A stretch of 64,000 bases of DNA. Origin: Myxococcales bacterium. GTDB taxonomy: Bacteria > Myxococcota_A > Polyangia > Haliangiales > Haliangiaceae. Each line of letters begins with the position of its first letter. The stretch's first letter is position 1. The notes beneath the pieces were generated by a model. That model was not told the origin of the DNA, did no database searches, and saw nothing but the letters and a program-made list of their open reading frames with translations. Where the stretch lies: NCBI GenBank assembly GCA_011526095.1, contig WYBA01000101.1, forward strand, positions 1-64,000, given 5' to 3'. This document shows positions 47,580 to 55,526 of this stretch, piece by piece. The position numbers were made by a program, and so were the translations under genes.

Positions 47580-48791
47580 TCAGCGCTTGCGGTCGACGTC
47601 GGACGTCATCGTCTCCTCGCTCGTCGGCCAGTCGAGGAGATCATCGTCCATCGGCACGTCGACGGGCGCGAGCGCGGAGGCCGGATCCTTCGCCGCGTGC
47701 ACGTCGGTGTCGATGTCGAACTCCGAGCTCACGGCGGCCCGCTTCGACGACGGCGGCGTGGTGCGCGAGCCGGCGCGCGGGCCGGCGGACGCCTGCGGGC
47801 GACGCGAGCTGGCGCCGGCGCCGCTCGACGCCCGCGCGCCGTTGCCGGAGGAGCCGCGCGCCGCGGCCGACGGGCCGGGCACCGTCGGCGCGCGATGGGG
47901 CGAGACCGGCGGCGCCTCGAGCGGCGCCGGCTCGTCGTCATCCTCGAAGTCGATGTCGACCATCGCCGCCAGCGGTGGCGCGACGGTCGCGGTGCCGGTG
48001 CCGCCGCCCGGCGCCGGCGCCACCGTGTTCGAGGTCGCGGTCGGCGGCGCGGATGATGTCTGCGCCGCCCCCGCGCTGGCGGGCGCCGGCGGCACCGTCG
48101 CGACGCCCGGATTGGTGCCCAGCCGCGTCGTCGACACCGTCGGGCGCGAGGCGCCGCCGGTGCCGGCCGTGCCAGCGGAGGGGGGCGCGGCCGGCGCGGG
48201 CGTCGGGGCGCGCGCCGGCGCGGGCTCCGCCTTGGTGGCGACCGGCGCGGCCTTGGCCGGGTCCGCCTTGGCGGCGACCGGCTCGGGCTTCGCCGCCACC
48301 GGCTCGGCCTTGGCCGGGTCCGCCTTGGCGACGACCGGCTCGGGCTTCGCCGCCGCCGGCTCGGCCTTGGCCGGGTCCGCCTTGGCGACGACCGACTCCG
48401 TCTTCGCCGCCACTGGCTCGGCCTTGACCGGGTCCGCCTTGGCGACGACCGGCTCCGCCTTCGCCGCGGCGACCGGCGCCGGCGGCGGCGCCGCGATCAG
48501 CCCCTTGCCCAGCGCGCGCACGCCGACGTCGGCGATGATCGCCCAGACGATCGTCCCGGGGATGTGCTCGGCGATCGCCGGCAGCCCGAGCGTGCTGACG
48601 ATCAGCCGCGCGTCGGTGCGCGGCGCCGCCAGGCACGCCGCGATCAGCTTCGCCCACAGCGGGCGCGGCAGGTGCGCCGCGAGGACCTCCGGCGTGACGT
48701 GCTTGATCACGTCGTCGGGCGTGGCCAGCCCCACGTCGATCGCGCCGCCGAGGGCGTCGACGAAGAACTTCTGCAGCGCCGCCGAGGTCAC
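47580..48791 (-). CDS. Repeat protein with an N-terminal 'TPxVLAxxLP' domain
   Basis: 403 aa from a GTG at 48791, three bases after the stop of the related gene at 48795. Residues 20-95 match that protein: ATPDDVIKHVTPEVLAAHLPRPLWAKLIAACLAA and LPAIAEHIPGTIVWAII. The rest is low complexity: four 19-residue units (KADPAKAEPVAAKPEPVVA), a Pro/Ala/Ser region, and acidic clusters (DIDFEDDDEP, DMDDDLLDW-like). No membrane segment or signal peptide. Probably a cytoplasmic scaffold-like protein; function unknown. Confidence 0.65.
   Translation of the reverse strand: MTSAALQKFFVDALGGAIDVGLATPDDVIKHVTPEVLAAHLPRPLWAKLIAACLAAPRTDARLIVSTLGLPAIAEHIPGTIVWAIIADVGVRALGKGLIAAPPPAPVAAAKAEPVVAKADPVKAEPVAAKTESVVAKADPAKAEPAAAKPEPVVAKADPAKAEPVAAKPEPVAAKADPAKAAPVATKAEPAPARAPTPAPAAPPSAGTAGTGGASRPTVSTTRLGTNPGVATVPPAPASAGAAQTSSAPPTATSNTVAPAPGGGTGTATVAPPLAAMVDIDFEDDDEPAPLEAPPVSPHRAPTVPGPSAAARGSSGNGARASSGAGASSRRPQASAGPRAGSRTTPPSSKRAAVSSEFDIDTDVHAAKDPASALAPVDVPMDDDLLDWPTSEETMTSDVDRKR
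48244..48471 (-). repeat. Four 57-bp tandem repeats
   Basis: Units at 48244, 48301, 48358 and 48415, each 57 bp with few differences (common core GGGTCCGCCTTGGCG). They encode four 19-residue units of the Lys/Ala/Pro/Glu linker. Confidence 0.9.
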
Positions 48792-48794
48792 CGC

Positions 48795-49097
48795 TTACCC
48801 CTTGCCGCCCGCGACGCCGGCCTTCTGCGCCGCCTGCGCGATGCACGCCCACAGCACGTCGTGCGGGATGTGGCGCGCCATCACGTCGGGGGTGACGGTC
48901 TCGAGCACGCGATCCGGCGTCATCGCGCCGGCCGCGAGCGACGACGCGAGCACCTTGCCGAGCAGCTCGGGAGGCAGGCTCTGCGCCAGCACGTCGGGCG
49001 TGGCGTGGGCGAGGACCTCGGCCGGGCCGAAGATCTGGTTGTCGAGACCGGACGCCATCATCTGCGCAAACCAGCGCTGGCGCGCGTCATTGCTCAT
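48795..49097 (-). CDS. Small protein made only of the 'TPxVLAxxLP' domain
   Basis: 100 aa from the ATG at 49097 with a GAGAGG ribosome-binding site. It contains two internal repeats: FGPAEVLAHATPDVLAQSLPPELLGKVLASSLAAG and MTPDRVLETVTPDVMARHIPHDVLWACIAQAAQ, about 40 residues each. The next gene downstream carries the same pair at its N-terminus. Helical, soluble, no signal. No named family recognised. Confidence 0.65.
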   Translation of the reverse strand: MSNDARQRWFAQMMASGLDNQIFGPAEVLAHATPDVLAQSLPPELLGKVLASSLAAGAMTPDRVLETVTPDVMARHIPHDVLWACIAQAAQKAGVAGGKG

Positions 49098-49214
49098 GCG
49101 CGAGGACCTCTCCCGGGCGACCGGAGATCCGCCACCCGTACCTCGACGGTAACACAGCCGCCCCGGCGCGCGCGCGGCGCGCGCGGCATTGTCGCGGGCT
49201 CGCCGCGGCCCGCG

Positions 49215-50420
49215 CTACTCGGCGCCCTCGCCCTCGCCCTCGTCCTCGCCCGGCACCGGCGCCTCGATCGCGCTCTGCACCGCGCGCTCGTCGTCGAGGA
49301 AGTCGCGCACCCAGGTGTCGAGGTCGAGGCCCTGCGCCTGGATCTCCGAGCCCGGGAAGCTGATCAGCGTGGTGCAGTGGCTGTCGTTGAGCGCGCGCCA
49401 GTACGGCAGATAGTAGAAGAGGTTGTCGCGGCTGCCGTAGAGGTCGACGAGCAGCTGGGTGTCGGACTCCCACATCTCCATCACCTCCGCCTTGTCCGGC
49501 CACGGCTCGCCGTAGAACCGCTCGTACGAGTAGAGCGAGAAGTTCATGTCGCGGCGGAAGTACGTCGTCGCGAGGCGGTCGTCGGGAAACTCGTCGGCGA
49601 GCGCGGTGTTGATCGTCCCGAAGTTCTCGCGGTCGAACCCGTCCGGCAGATCGCCGAGGATCGAGTCGACGTTCCACGACGCGCGGATCTTGGCGTGGAG
49701 CGGGCCGGAGAACCCCGTCGACGGGAAGATCGGGCCGGAGTCGTCGAGCAGGAAGCCCTGCTCGGCCGCGGTCACGCCCTTGCGGAAGAAGTGGTAGTTC
49801 GTGATCGAGCCGGCGCCGCCGGCGGAGCACCCGGTGATCAGCATGCGCGGGACGTGCGTGAACTGCGCGTCGATCCAGCCGATGACCTTCTGGACGTTGT
49901 CGTGGCCGGCGTGGTGGTACGTCACCGACGCCTGCTCGCCGAGCGGATCGTCGTAGACGATGACGTTGTTGCCGGTGTGCACGTCGCCGGTGCAGTACGG
50001 CACGTAGACCATGTTGAAGTCGTGCGTCGGCGTCGAGATGTCGTTGCGCTGCAGGAACGGCGAGATGAACGGCGCCAGCTCGTAGTGATCGTCGGGGATG
50101 CCGTCGGGGTTGGCGGCGCCGCGGATGCCGGCCTGCCCGGTGCACGACTCGAAGTCCCAGCACGCGCCGCCGGGCTCCATCACGACGACGAGGTCGTCCG
50201 ACTGGTTCGAGTAGTTGACGAAGAACTTGTACGGGCTGCCGTTGCCGCACACGGCGCCCTCGGGCTCGACCTTGAGCCAGGTGTCGTAGACCTCGCGCAC
50301 CGGGTTCTGCAGGCCGTCGGACTCGGGCGAGCCCGAGACGCAGGCGGTGGCCGGCAGCGCCACGACGGCGGCGAGCAGCGAGCGACGGAAATGACGAGAC
50401 GACGGACGGACAGCGCGCAT
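49215..50420 (-). CDS. Pectin-acetylesterase/Notum-like lipoprotein hydrolase
   Basis: 401 aa from the ATG at 50420 with GGGAGGGG upstream. The leader RRSLLAAVVALPATACVSG ends in a lipobox-like TAC. It matches the pectinacetylesterase/Notum family of alpha/beta hydrolases: VVVMEPGGACWDFESCTG (oxyanion Gly-Gly, Cys), NMVYVPYCTGDVHTGNN, MLITGCSAGGAGSITNYHF with the nucleophile in GCSAGG, and LDDSGPIF supplying Asp. The catalytic His is probably in NDSHCTT. Such enzymes de-acetylate or de-acylate polysaccharides or proteins outside the cell. The acidic tail EDEGEGEGAE is unusual. Confidence 0.8.
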   Translation of the reverse strand: MRAVRPSSRHFRRSLLAAVVALPATACVSGSPESDGLQNPVREVYDTWLKVEPEGAVCGNGSPYKFFVNYSNQSDDLVVVMEPGGACWDFESCTGQAGIRGAANPDGIPDDHYELAPFISPFLQRNDISTPTHDFNMVYVPYCTGDVHTGNNVIVYDDPLGEQASVTYHHAGHDNVQKVIGWIDAQFTHVPRMLITGCSAGGAGSITNYHFFRKGVTAAEQGFLLDDSGPIFPSTGFSGPLHAKIRASWNVDSILGDLPDGFDRENFGTINTALADEFPDDRLATTYFRRDMNFSLYSYERFYGEPWPDKAEVMEMWESDTQLLVDLYGSRDNLFYYLPYWRALNDSHCTTLISFPGSEIQAQGLDLDTWVRDFLDDERAVQSAIEAPVPGEDEGEGEGAE

Positions 50421-50563
50421 GTGGGTCCCCTCCCCGATGCGAGTGAAGCGAAGCGAGCCGGACGCTAGCGCAGGCGATGACCTGCTGGCCAGACCAATCC
50501 ACCCCACCTTTGGCCGGGCGCCGAACAGTTGCGATCCCAGGGGTTCTTCGCCAAGGTCGCTCG

Positions 50564-51055
50564 ATGCCCCACGGCCGCGGAGCCTCCAAGGAGTCGTCGG
50601 GGACGGTGATCTACCGCCGCGTCGACGGCGCGCTCGAGGTCCTGCTGGTCCACCCCGCCGGCAACTACAACCGGCGGGCGCCCTGGGGCATCCCCAAGGG
50701 TCAGCCCGACCCGGGCGAGGCGCTCGAGGCCGCGGCGCGCCGCGAGACCCTCGAGGAGACCGGGCTCGTCGTCGGCGAGCTCGTCGACGTCGGGTTCGTC
50801 GACTACACCCGCAGCAAGAAGCGGGTCCACGGCTTCGCCGGCCCGGCCCCCGACGGCGCCGCGCCGCGCTGCGCGTCGTGGGAGGTCGACAAGGCCGAGT
50901 TCATCGAGCTGTCCCGCGCGCGCCGCATCATCCATCCCGACCAGGCGGCGTTCCTCGACCGGCTGCTCGCGCTGCTCGACGGCCACGGCGCGGAGCCGTC
51001 CACACCCGATGGGGGCGCGCGCCCCGCCCCGCCTGTCGCCGCGCCCGAAGATTGA
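50564..51055 (+). CDS. Nudix hydrolase
   Basis: 163 aa from the ATG at 50564. The Nudix box is complete: GQPDPGEALEAAARRETLEE followed by TGL (pattern Gx5Ex7REUxEExGU). It is preceded by SSGTVIYRRVDGALEVLLVHPAGNYN and PWGIPKG, typical of the diadenosine/dinucleotide-polyphosphate branch. WEVDKAEFIELSRARRIIHPDQAAFLDRL ends the domain. A disordered tail follows. It would hydrolyse nucleoside diphosphates linked to another moiety; substrate not determinable. Confidence 0.88.
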   Translation: MPHGRGASKESSGTVIYRRVDGALEVLLVHPAGNYNRRAPWGIPKGQPDPGEALEAAARRETLEETGLVVGELVDVGFVDYTRSKKRVHGFAGPAPDGAAPRCASWEVDKAEFIELSRARRIIHPDQAAFLDRLLALLDGHGAEPSTPDGGARPAPPVAAPED

Positions 51056-51128
51056 TCCCCAACCGCCCGGGATCACGGGACAACGAGCGCGCTCGTCCCC
51101 GGCGTGTCCCTTGCAAAACCAAGGTCAC

Positions 51129-51794
51129 ATGCGCCCGATCCCTGTCCTCGTCTCGCTGCTGGTCACGGCCGTCCCCGCGGTCGCGTCGGCTCACATCCAG
51201 CTCAACGTCCCGGCCGCCCGCACCACGTCGCAGAAGGACGGACCGTGCGGTCAGGTGACGTCGGCGCGCGGCACCAACATCACCGTGTTCGAGCCGGGCG
51301 CCACGATCACGGTGACCTGGGCCGAGACGATCAACCACCCGGGCCACTACCGGATCAGCTTCGACGCCGACGGCGAGGACTTCACGATCCCGCCGGACTT
51401 CACCGACTTCTCGCTCAGCGAGAACGTCCTGGTCGACAACATCCCCGACGGGACGTCGGCGCAGACGATCACGCTGCCAAATGTCGAGTGCGAGAGCTGC
51501 ACCCTGCAGCTGATCCAGATGATGTACGACAAGCCGCCCTACGGTGACGGCAACGACATCTACTTCCAGTGCGCGGACATCGCGCTGCGCACCGGGGGTG
51601 AACCGGGTCCGGACGCGGGCGGCGGCAACCCCGCGGATCCCGACGGCGGGGTCGACGACCCGGACGATCCGGGGCCGGTCGACGCGACGGGTGGTTGCGC
51701 CGCGGGCGGCGGCCGCGGTGATTTCGGCCTTGCGGGAATAGCGCTGGGCGTGGCATGGGTCATGGCTTCGCGGCGGCGCCGTCAGCGATCCTGA
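51129..51794 (+). CDS. SCE4755-type polysaccharide-monooxygenase-like protein with MYXO-CTERM
   Basis: 221 aa from the ATG at 51129. The signal peptide ends ...VASA before HIQLNVPAAR, so the mature protein would begin with His, as copper lytic polysaccharide monooxygenases do. INHPGHYRISFD could supply the second His of a copper site. VECESCTLQLIQMMYDKPPY and DIYFQCADI contribute Cys pairs. After a Pro/Gly/Asp linker comes a MYXO-CTERM tail: GGCAAGGGRGDFGLAGIALG, a membrane segment and RRRRQR. This tail targets proteins to the myxobacterial surface. LPMO activity is inferred from the mature His only. Confidence 0.75.
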   Translation: MRPIPVLVSLLVTAVPAVASAHIQLNVPAARTTSQKDGPCGQVTSARGTNITVFEPGATITVTWAETINHPGHYRISFDADGEDFTIPPDFTDFSLSENVLVDNIPDGTSAQTITLPNVECESCTLQLIQMMYDKPPYGDGNDIYFQCADIALRTGGEPGPDAGGGNPADPDGGVDDPDDPGPVDATGGCAAGGGRGDFGLAGIALGVAWVMASRRRRQRS

Positions 51795-51851
51795 TAGCGG
51801 CCTGCGCGGGCCACGGAATCACACCGGGTGGATGCCTGGTGGCCTGGACCT

Positions 51852-51872
51852 CCCGATCACCTCCTCGATCGG
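51852..51872. other. Hairpin with anti-Shine-Dalgarno-like loop
   Basis: CCCGATC (51852-51858) pairs with GATCGGG (51866-51872) around the loop ACCTCCTC. Bases 51855-51865 (GATCACCTCCT) equal the universal 3' tail of 16S rRNA. GGGTGGATGCCTGG about 25 bp earlier resembles the 5' end of 23S rRNA. No rRNA gene is present. The rest of 51795-52098 has a small GTGACG/CGTCAC hairpin (51961-51975) and no gene. Confidence 0.35.
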
Positions 51873-52028
51873 GTGGGGTTGCCAGCGCCTACCCCCGTGG
51901 CCAGCTTGATTCGAACCTGACGTATCCGACCGCCCCGCGCGGCGTAGCTGCCTCGTCGACGTGACGCTTCGTCACGCCGCCGCTGACCTACCCAGCGCCC
52001 GCCCGCCCCTACCCCACCCCTTCCCGCG

Positions 52029-52057
52029 CAAAAACGCGGCTTCGCGCAACGTTTTTG
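52029..52057. terminator. A/T-stem hairpin upstream of the sigma-factor gene
   Basis: CAAAAACG (52029-52036) pairs with CGTTTTTG (52050-52057), with CGCG/CGCG inside the loop region. The run of five T at the end of the 3' arm resembles a bidirectional intrinsic terminator. It lies about 40 bp before the sigma gene start, so it could also act in its leader. Confidence 0.5.
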
Positions 52058-52098
52058 TCGCCTCCAGCGTCGAGTCAGGAACCGAAGGAGAGACCGCC

Positions 52099-53499
52099 AT
52101 GGGCAAGACCACCGCCACCAAGCCTGCACGCAAGTCCGCCGCGCCCGCCAAGGCCGCGGCGAAGACCGCCGTGCCCGCGTCCGCGCCCGCGGCCGATCTT
52201 TCGTCGATCGCCGACGCGATCACCGAGCGCGTCGTCCCGGCGCGCGCCGACAAGCCGATCCCGCGGGTCAAGACCGACCCCGAGGATCACCTGTCGACGT
52301 ACTTCCGCGACCTCGCGGTGCACGAGCTGCTCGGCCCCGAGCAGGAGCGCGAGCTCGCCCAGGGCATCGAGGATCAGGAGATCCTGACCTGGGAGCGCGT
52401 GTTCGCGCGCGCCGAGCTGGTGCCCCACGTCGTCGCGATGATCGAGGGCAAGACCGAGACGCCCGTCTCGTACAAGAAGCTGATCAAGGCGGCCGAGGCG
52501 CTCGCGTCGGCCAAGCCGGTGCGCAAGCGTCCGGACCCGCGCAAGGTGAAGGCGCTCGCCCTCGCCGCGCGCGAGGTCGCGGAGGCGCTGCGCCCGCAGG
52601 ACCTCGACCGGCTGATCGTCGAGGCGGTGATGCGCGAGCTGCGCCGCGCCCAGGTCCTGGCCGAGCGCGGCGACGTGCGCGGCACGATCGCCGGCGTCCC
52701 GCCGGAGCTCGTCGACGAGACGTTCGGCGCCTACCTCGACAGCATCCAGGAGGCGTACGCCGGCAGCTCGGGCATCCGCGAGGAGTTCATCCGCGCGAAC
52801 CTGCGGCTCGTCGTCACGATGGCGCGCCGCTACGACCGCGGCGGCATGCCGCTCGCCGACCTGATCCAGGAGGGCAACCTCGGCCTGATGCACGCGGTGT
52901 CGCGGTTCGACTACCGCCGCGGCCTGCGGTTCTCGACCTACGCGTGCTGGTGGATCCGCCACGCGATCGGGCGCGCGCTCGCCGACAAGGCGCGCGCGGT
53001 GCGCATCCCGGTGCACATGCTCGAGGCGCAGCAGCAGCTCGAGAAGGTCCGCCAGGGCCTGATCGGCGAGCTCGGCCGCCAGCCGACGCCGCAGGAGCTC
53101 GCCAAGGCCGCGCGCGTGCCGCTCGCCAAGCTCAACCAGATGCACCGCTACCTCATGGGTCAGCCGATGTCGCTCGACCGGCCGATGCACGAGGACGACG
53201 ACCGCGCGTTCGGCGACATGCTGGCGGATCCCGTCAGCGAGGAGGCGTCGCCGGCCGAGGACATGACGACGGCGGCGCTGGCCAAGCAGGTGACCAAGCT
53301 GCTGCGCGATCTGTCGCCGATCGAGGCGGACGTGCTGCGCCAGCGGTTCGGCCTGGTCGACGACGAGGAGCGGACGTTCCGCGAGATCGGCGATCAGTAC
53401 CGGCTGAGCCGCGAGCGCATCCGGCAGATCCAGAACTCGGCGCTCGACAAGCTGAAGAAGGCCCTGGCGCGCGAGCACCCGGGCATGTCGGAGGCGTGA
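52099..53499 (+). CDS. Sigma-70 family RNA polymerase sigma factor (RpoD/RpoH-like group)
   Basis: 466 aa from the ATG at 52099 with AAGGAG upstream. A Lys/Ala/Pro-rich N-terminus (to about 50) precedes region 1.2 ([28 protein letters not shown]). An insert of about 120 residues follows. Region 2 is [69 protein letters not shown]. Region 3 is [25 protein letters not shown]. Region 4 is [52 protein letters not shown]. The lysine-rich tail and the insert distinguish it from the housekeeping factor, so probably a group-2 or heat-shock-like alternative sigma. Confidence 0.9.
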   Translation: MGKTTATKPARKSAAPAKAAAKTAVPASAPAADLSSIADAITERVVPARADKPIPRVKTDPEDHLSTYFRDLAVHELLGPEQERELAQGIEDQEILTWERVFARAELVPHVVAMIEGKTETPVSYKKLIKAAEALASAKPVRKRPDPRKVKALALAAREVAEALRPQDLDRLIVEAVMRELRRAQVLAERGDVRGTIAGVPPELVDETFGAYLDSIQEAYAGSSGIREEFIRANLRLVVTMARRYDRGGMPLADLIQEGNLGLMHAVSRFDYRRGLRFSTYACWWIRHAIGRALADKARAVRIPVHMLEAQQQLEKVRQGLIGELGRQPTPQELAKAARVPLAKLNQMHRYLMGQPMSLDRPMHEDDDRAFGDMLADPVSEEASPAEDMTTAALAKQVTKLLRDLSPIEADVLRQRFGLVDDEERTFREIGDQYRLSRERIRQIQNSALDKLKKALAREHPGMSEA

Positions 53500-53530
53500 G
53501 TCGGGCCCACCGGGCCTGTTCATCGACCAC

Positions 53531-53582
53531 GCCGGCCCCGCCATCACCCTCCTCGGGCGATGCGCGGGGCCGGCGAGTTTTC
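53531..53582 (+). terminator. Intrinsic terminator after the sigma-factor gene
   Basis: GCCGGCCCCGC (53531-53541) pairs with GCGGGGCCGGC (53564-53574), followed by GAGTTTTC. The stem is 11 bp with a 22-nt loop and a short U-run. Confidence 0.7.
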
Positions 53583-53621
53583 GGGCTGCGTCGCGCGCGC
53601 TCGCTCGCGTAGCCTCGTCGT

Positions 53622-55526
53622 ATGCGTGCGTGGTGGACGGCCGCGGTGCTCGCGGCGGCGATGCTGGTGGTCATGACCTCGTGCGGGCCGGCGACAACGC
53701 CCCGGCCCGCCGCCGCCGAGGCGCCCGCGCCGCTGGCGCTGCGCGGCGTCGTGCTCGACGAGACCGGCGCGCCCGCGCCCGGCGCGCTCGTCGTGCTCGA
53801 CCACGAGCGGACCACGACGACGGACGCGTCCGGCGCGTTCGGGTTCGACGACGTCGCGCCCGGCTCGCGCGCGGTCTACGCGCGACTCGACGTCCGCCGA
53901 ACCGCCGTGCTTGGCGTCGTCCCGCGCGCGGGCCGCGGGCCGGTCACCCTGAGCCTTCGCCACACCGGCGCGGTCGAGGTGACGTTCGTCGACGAGACGG
54001 GCGTCGAGGTCCGCGACGTCTACGTCGAGCTGGGCGGGTTCCCGGCCCCGGTGCGCGGCGACGGTCGGGTCGAGCTGGCGCACGGCGATCAGGCGATCGC
54101 CCGGGCGCCTGGCTTCGCGGCGGCGTTCATCGTCGTCCCTGGCCTCGCAGAGCCAGGGGCGAGGTCCGAGCGGACGGTGATGCTGGTGCCCGGCGCGCCC
54201 CTGTCCGGCACCGTCGTCGACGCGAGCGGCGCGCCGGTGGCAGACGCGAGCGTCTGGCTTCGCGTGCTGCACCGCGATGGCCTGACCGACGAAGTCAAGA
54301 CCGACGCCGCGGGGCGCTGGACGTTCCCGGCGGTCCCGACTTCCGGGCGCGCGGAGCTGCGCGCCTGGATCAACGGCCCCGCACTGACGGAGATCGACCT
54401 GACGGCGCCCGGCAGCCCCGTGCTGCACGTGCAATCGACCGAGGTCGCGCGCGTGCGCGGCGTGGTCGTCGACGAGGAGGGACGCGCCGTCGAGGGCGCC
54501 ACCGTACACACGCTCGACGGCTCGACCGTGAGCGACGCGACCGGGCGGTTCGAGTTCGACACCGCCTCGTCGTACGCGCGTGCGCTCGCGGTGCGCGGAG
54601 AGCTCGCGAGCGCCGCGCTCGAGCTCGACGAGGTGCCGTCCGGCGAGGAGCTCCGGCTCGTGCTGCGGCCGGCGCACGTCCGTGGCGTCCTCGTCGACGC
54701 GCGCGGCGCGCCCGTATCCGGCGCCCAGCTGTTCGTGCGGGCTCCCTTCGTCTGGCAGCACCCTGGCAACGCCTACTGGGATGTCACCGACGTCGACGGC
54801 ACGTTCGCGCTCGGCCCAGGCCTGGCCGACGAGCTCGACGTCTCGATCACCCTCGACGCGGCCGGCCCCGCGCCGGGGCTGCCGTTCCCCGCCACCCTGC
54901 GCCGCGGCGACCTCACCGCGCGACTCGTCGTGCCCGCGACGACCGAGCTACGCGCGGTCGTGACGCTCGACGGCGCGCCGGTCCGCCGCTACGCGGTCGA
55001 GCTCACGCAGACCTCCACGTACGAGCGCGACGAGCCCGAGCGGATCGTCGGCCCGACGGAGCTGATCGCGTCCGAGGACGGCGTGTTGCGGCGCGCCGGG
55101 ATCCCCTTGGGCGAGTGGACCGTGCACATCTTCGGCGACGGCTTCGTGGAGTGGAGCTACGTGATCGACGCCCGTCCGGGTCGCGTCGTCGATCTGGGCG
55201 AGGTGAAGGTGGCCCGCGGCCGCACGCTGCGCGGCCGCGTCACGGACGGCACGGGCGCCCCGCGCGCCGGGGTGGACGTCGTCGCCGGCCGCCGCACCGA
55301 CGCGGTGATCGCCTACCTCCCGATCGACCCGTGGATGCTCGCGCGGCTCGAGCTGGGCGTCGCGCGCACCGACGTCGACGGTCGGTTCGAGCTCCACCAC
55401 CTGTCCGGGGGAAAACTGAAGGTCCAGGCCCACGACGGGGCGTGGCACTCGCCCGTCGTCGACGTCACCGCCGACGACGTCACGCTCGTGCTCGCGCCGC
55501 CGGCCGCGGACGGAGGTGCGCCGTGA
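53622..55526 (+). CDS. CarboxypepD_reg-like repeat lipoprotein, first of a coupled pair
   Basis: 634 aa from the ATG at 53622. The leader WTAAVLAAAMLVVMTSCG has a lipobox. Seven or so Ig-like carboxypeptidase-regulatory repeats follow, each with G-V-V-x-D-x-x-G-x-P-V-x-x-A-x-V ... T-D-x-x-G-R-F-x-F: LRGVVLDETGAPAPGALVVL, LSGTVVDASGAPVADASVWL, VRGVVVDEEGRAVEGATVHT, VRGVLVDARGAPVSGAQLFV, LRGRVTDGTGAPRAGVDVVA. This is a surface or periplasmic scaffold. Its stop overlaps the start of the second repeat lipoprotein (GTGA). Confidence 0.75.
   Translation: MRAWWTAAVLAAAMLVVMTSCGPATTPRPAAAEAPAPLALRGVVLDETGAPAPGALVVLDHERTTTTDASGAFGFDDVAPGSRAVYARLDVRRTAVLGVVPRAGRGPVTLSLRHTGAVEVTFVDETGVEVRDVYVELGGFPAPVRGDGRVELAHGDQAIARAPGFAAAFIVVPGLAEPGARSERTVMLVPGAPLSGTVVDASGAPVADASVWLRVLHRDGLTDEVKTDAAGRWTFPAVPTSGRAELRAWINGPALTEIDLTAPGSPVLHVQSTEVARVRGVVVDEEGRAVEGATVHTLDGSTVSDATGRFEFDTASSYARALAVRGELASAALELDEVPSGEELRLVLRPAHVRGVLVDARGAPVSGAQLFVRAPFVWQHPGNAYWDVTDVDGTFALGPGLADELDVSITLDAAGPAPGLPFPATLRRGDLTARLVVPATTELRAVVTLDGAPVRRYAVELTQTSTYERDEPERIVGPTELIASEDGVLRRAGIPLGEWTVHIFGDGFVEWSYVIDARPGRVVDLGEVKVARGRTLRGRVTDGTGAPRAGVDVVAGRRTDAVIAYLPIDPWMLARLELGVARTDVDGRFELHHLSGGKLKVQAHDGAWHSPVVDVTADDVTLVLAPPAADGGAP

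Noticed and set aside
47842..48471. CRISPR-like repetition
   Set aside because: The 57-bp units are contiguous, in frame and coding for a 19-residue protein repeat; there are no spacers. No CRISPR array occurs anywhere in the window.
51905..51935. GATTCGAACC that looks like a tRNA T-loop on the minus strand
   Set aside because: Flanking bases do not pair as a T stem and no acceptor, D or anticodon arms can be drawn around it.
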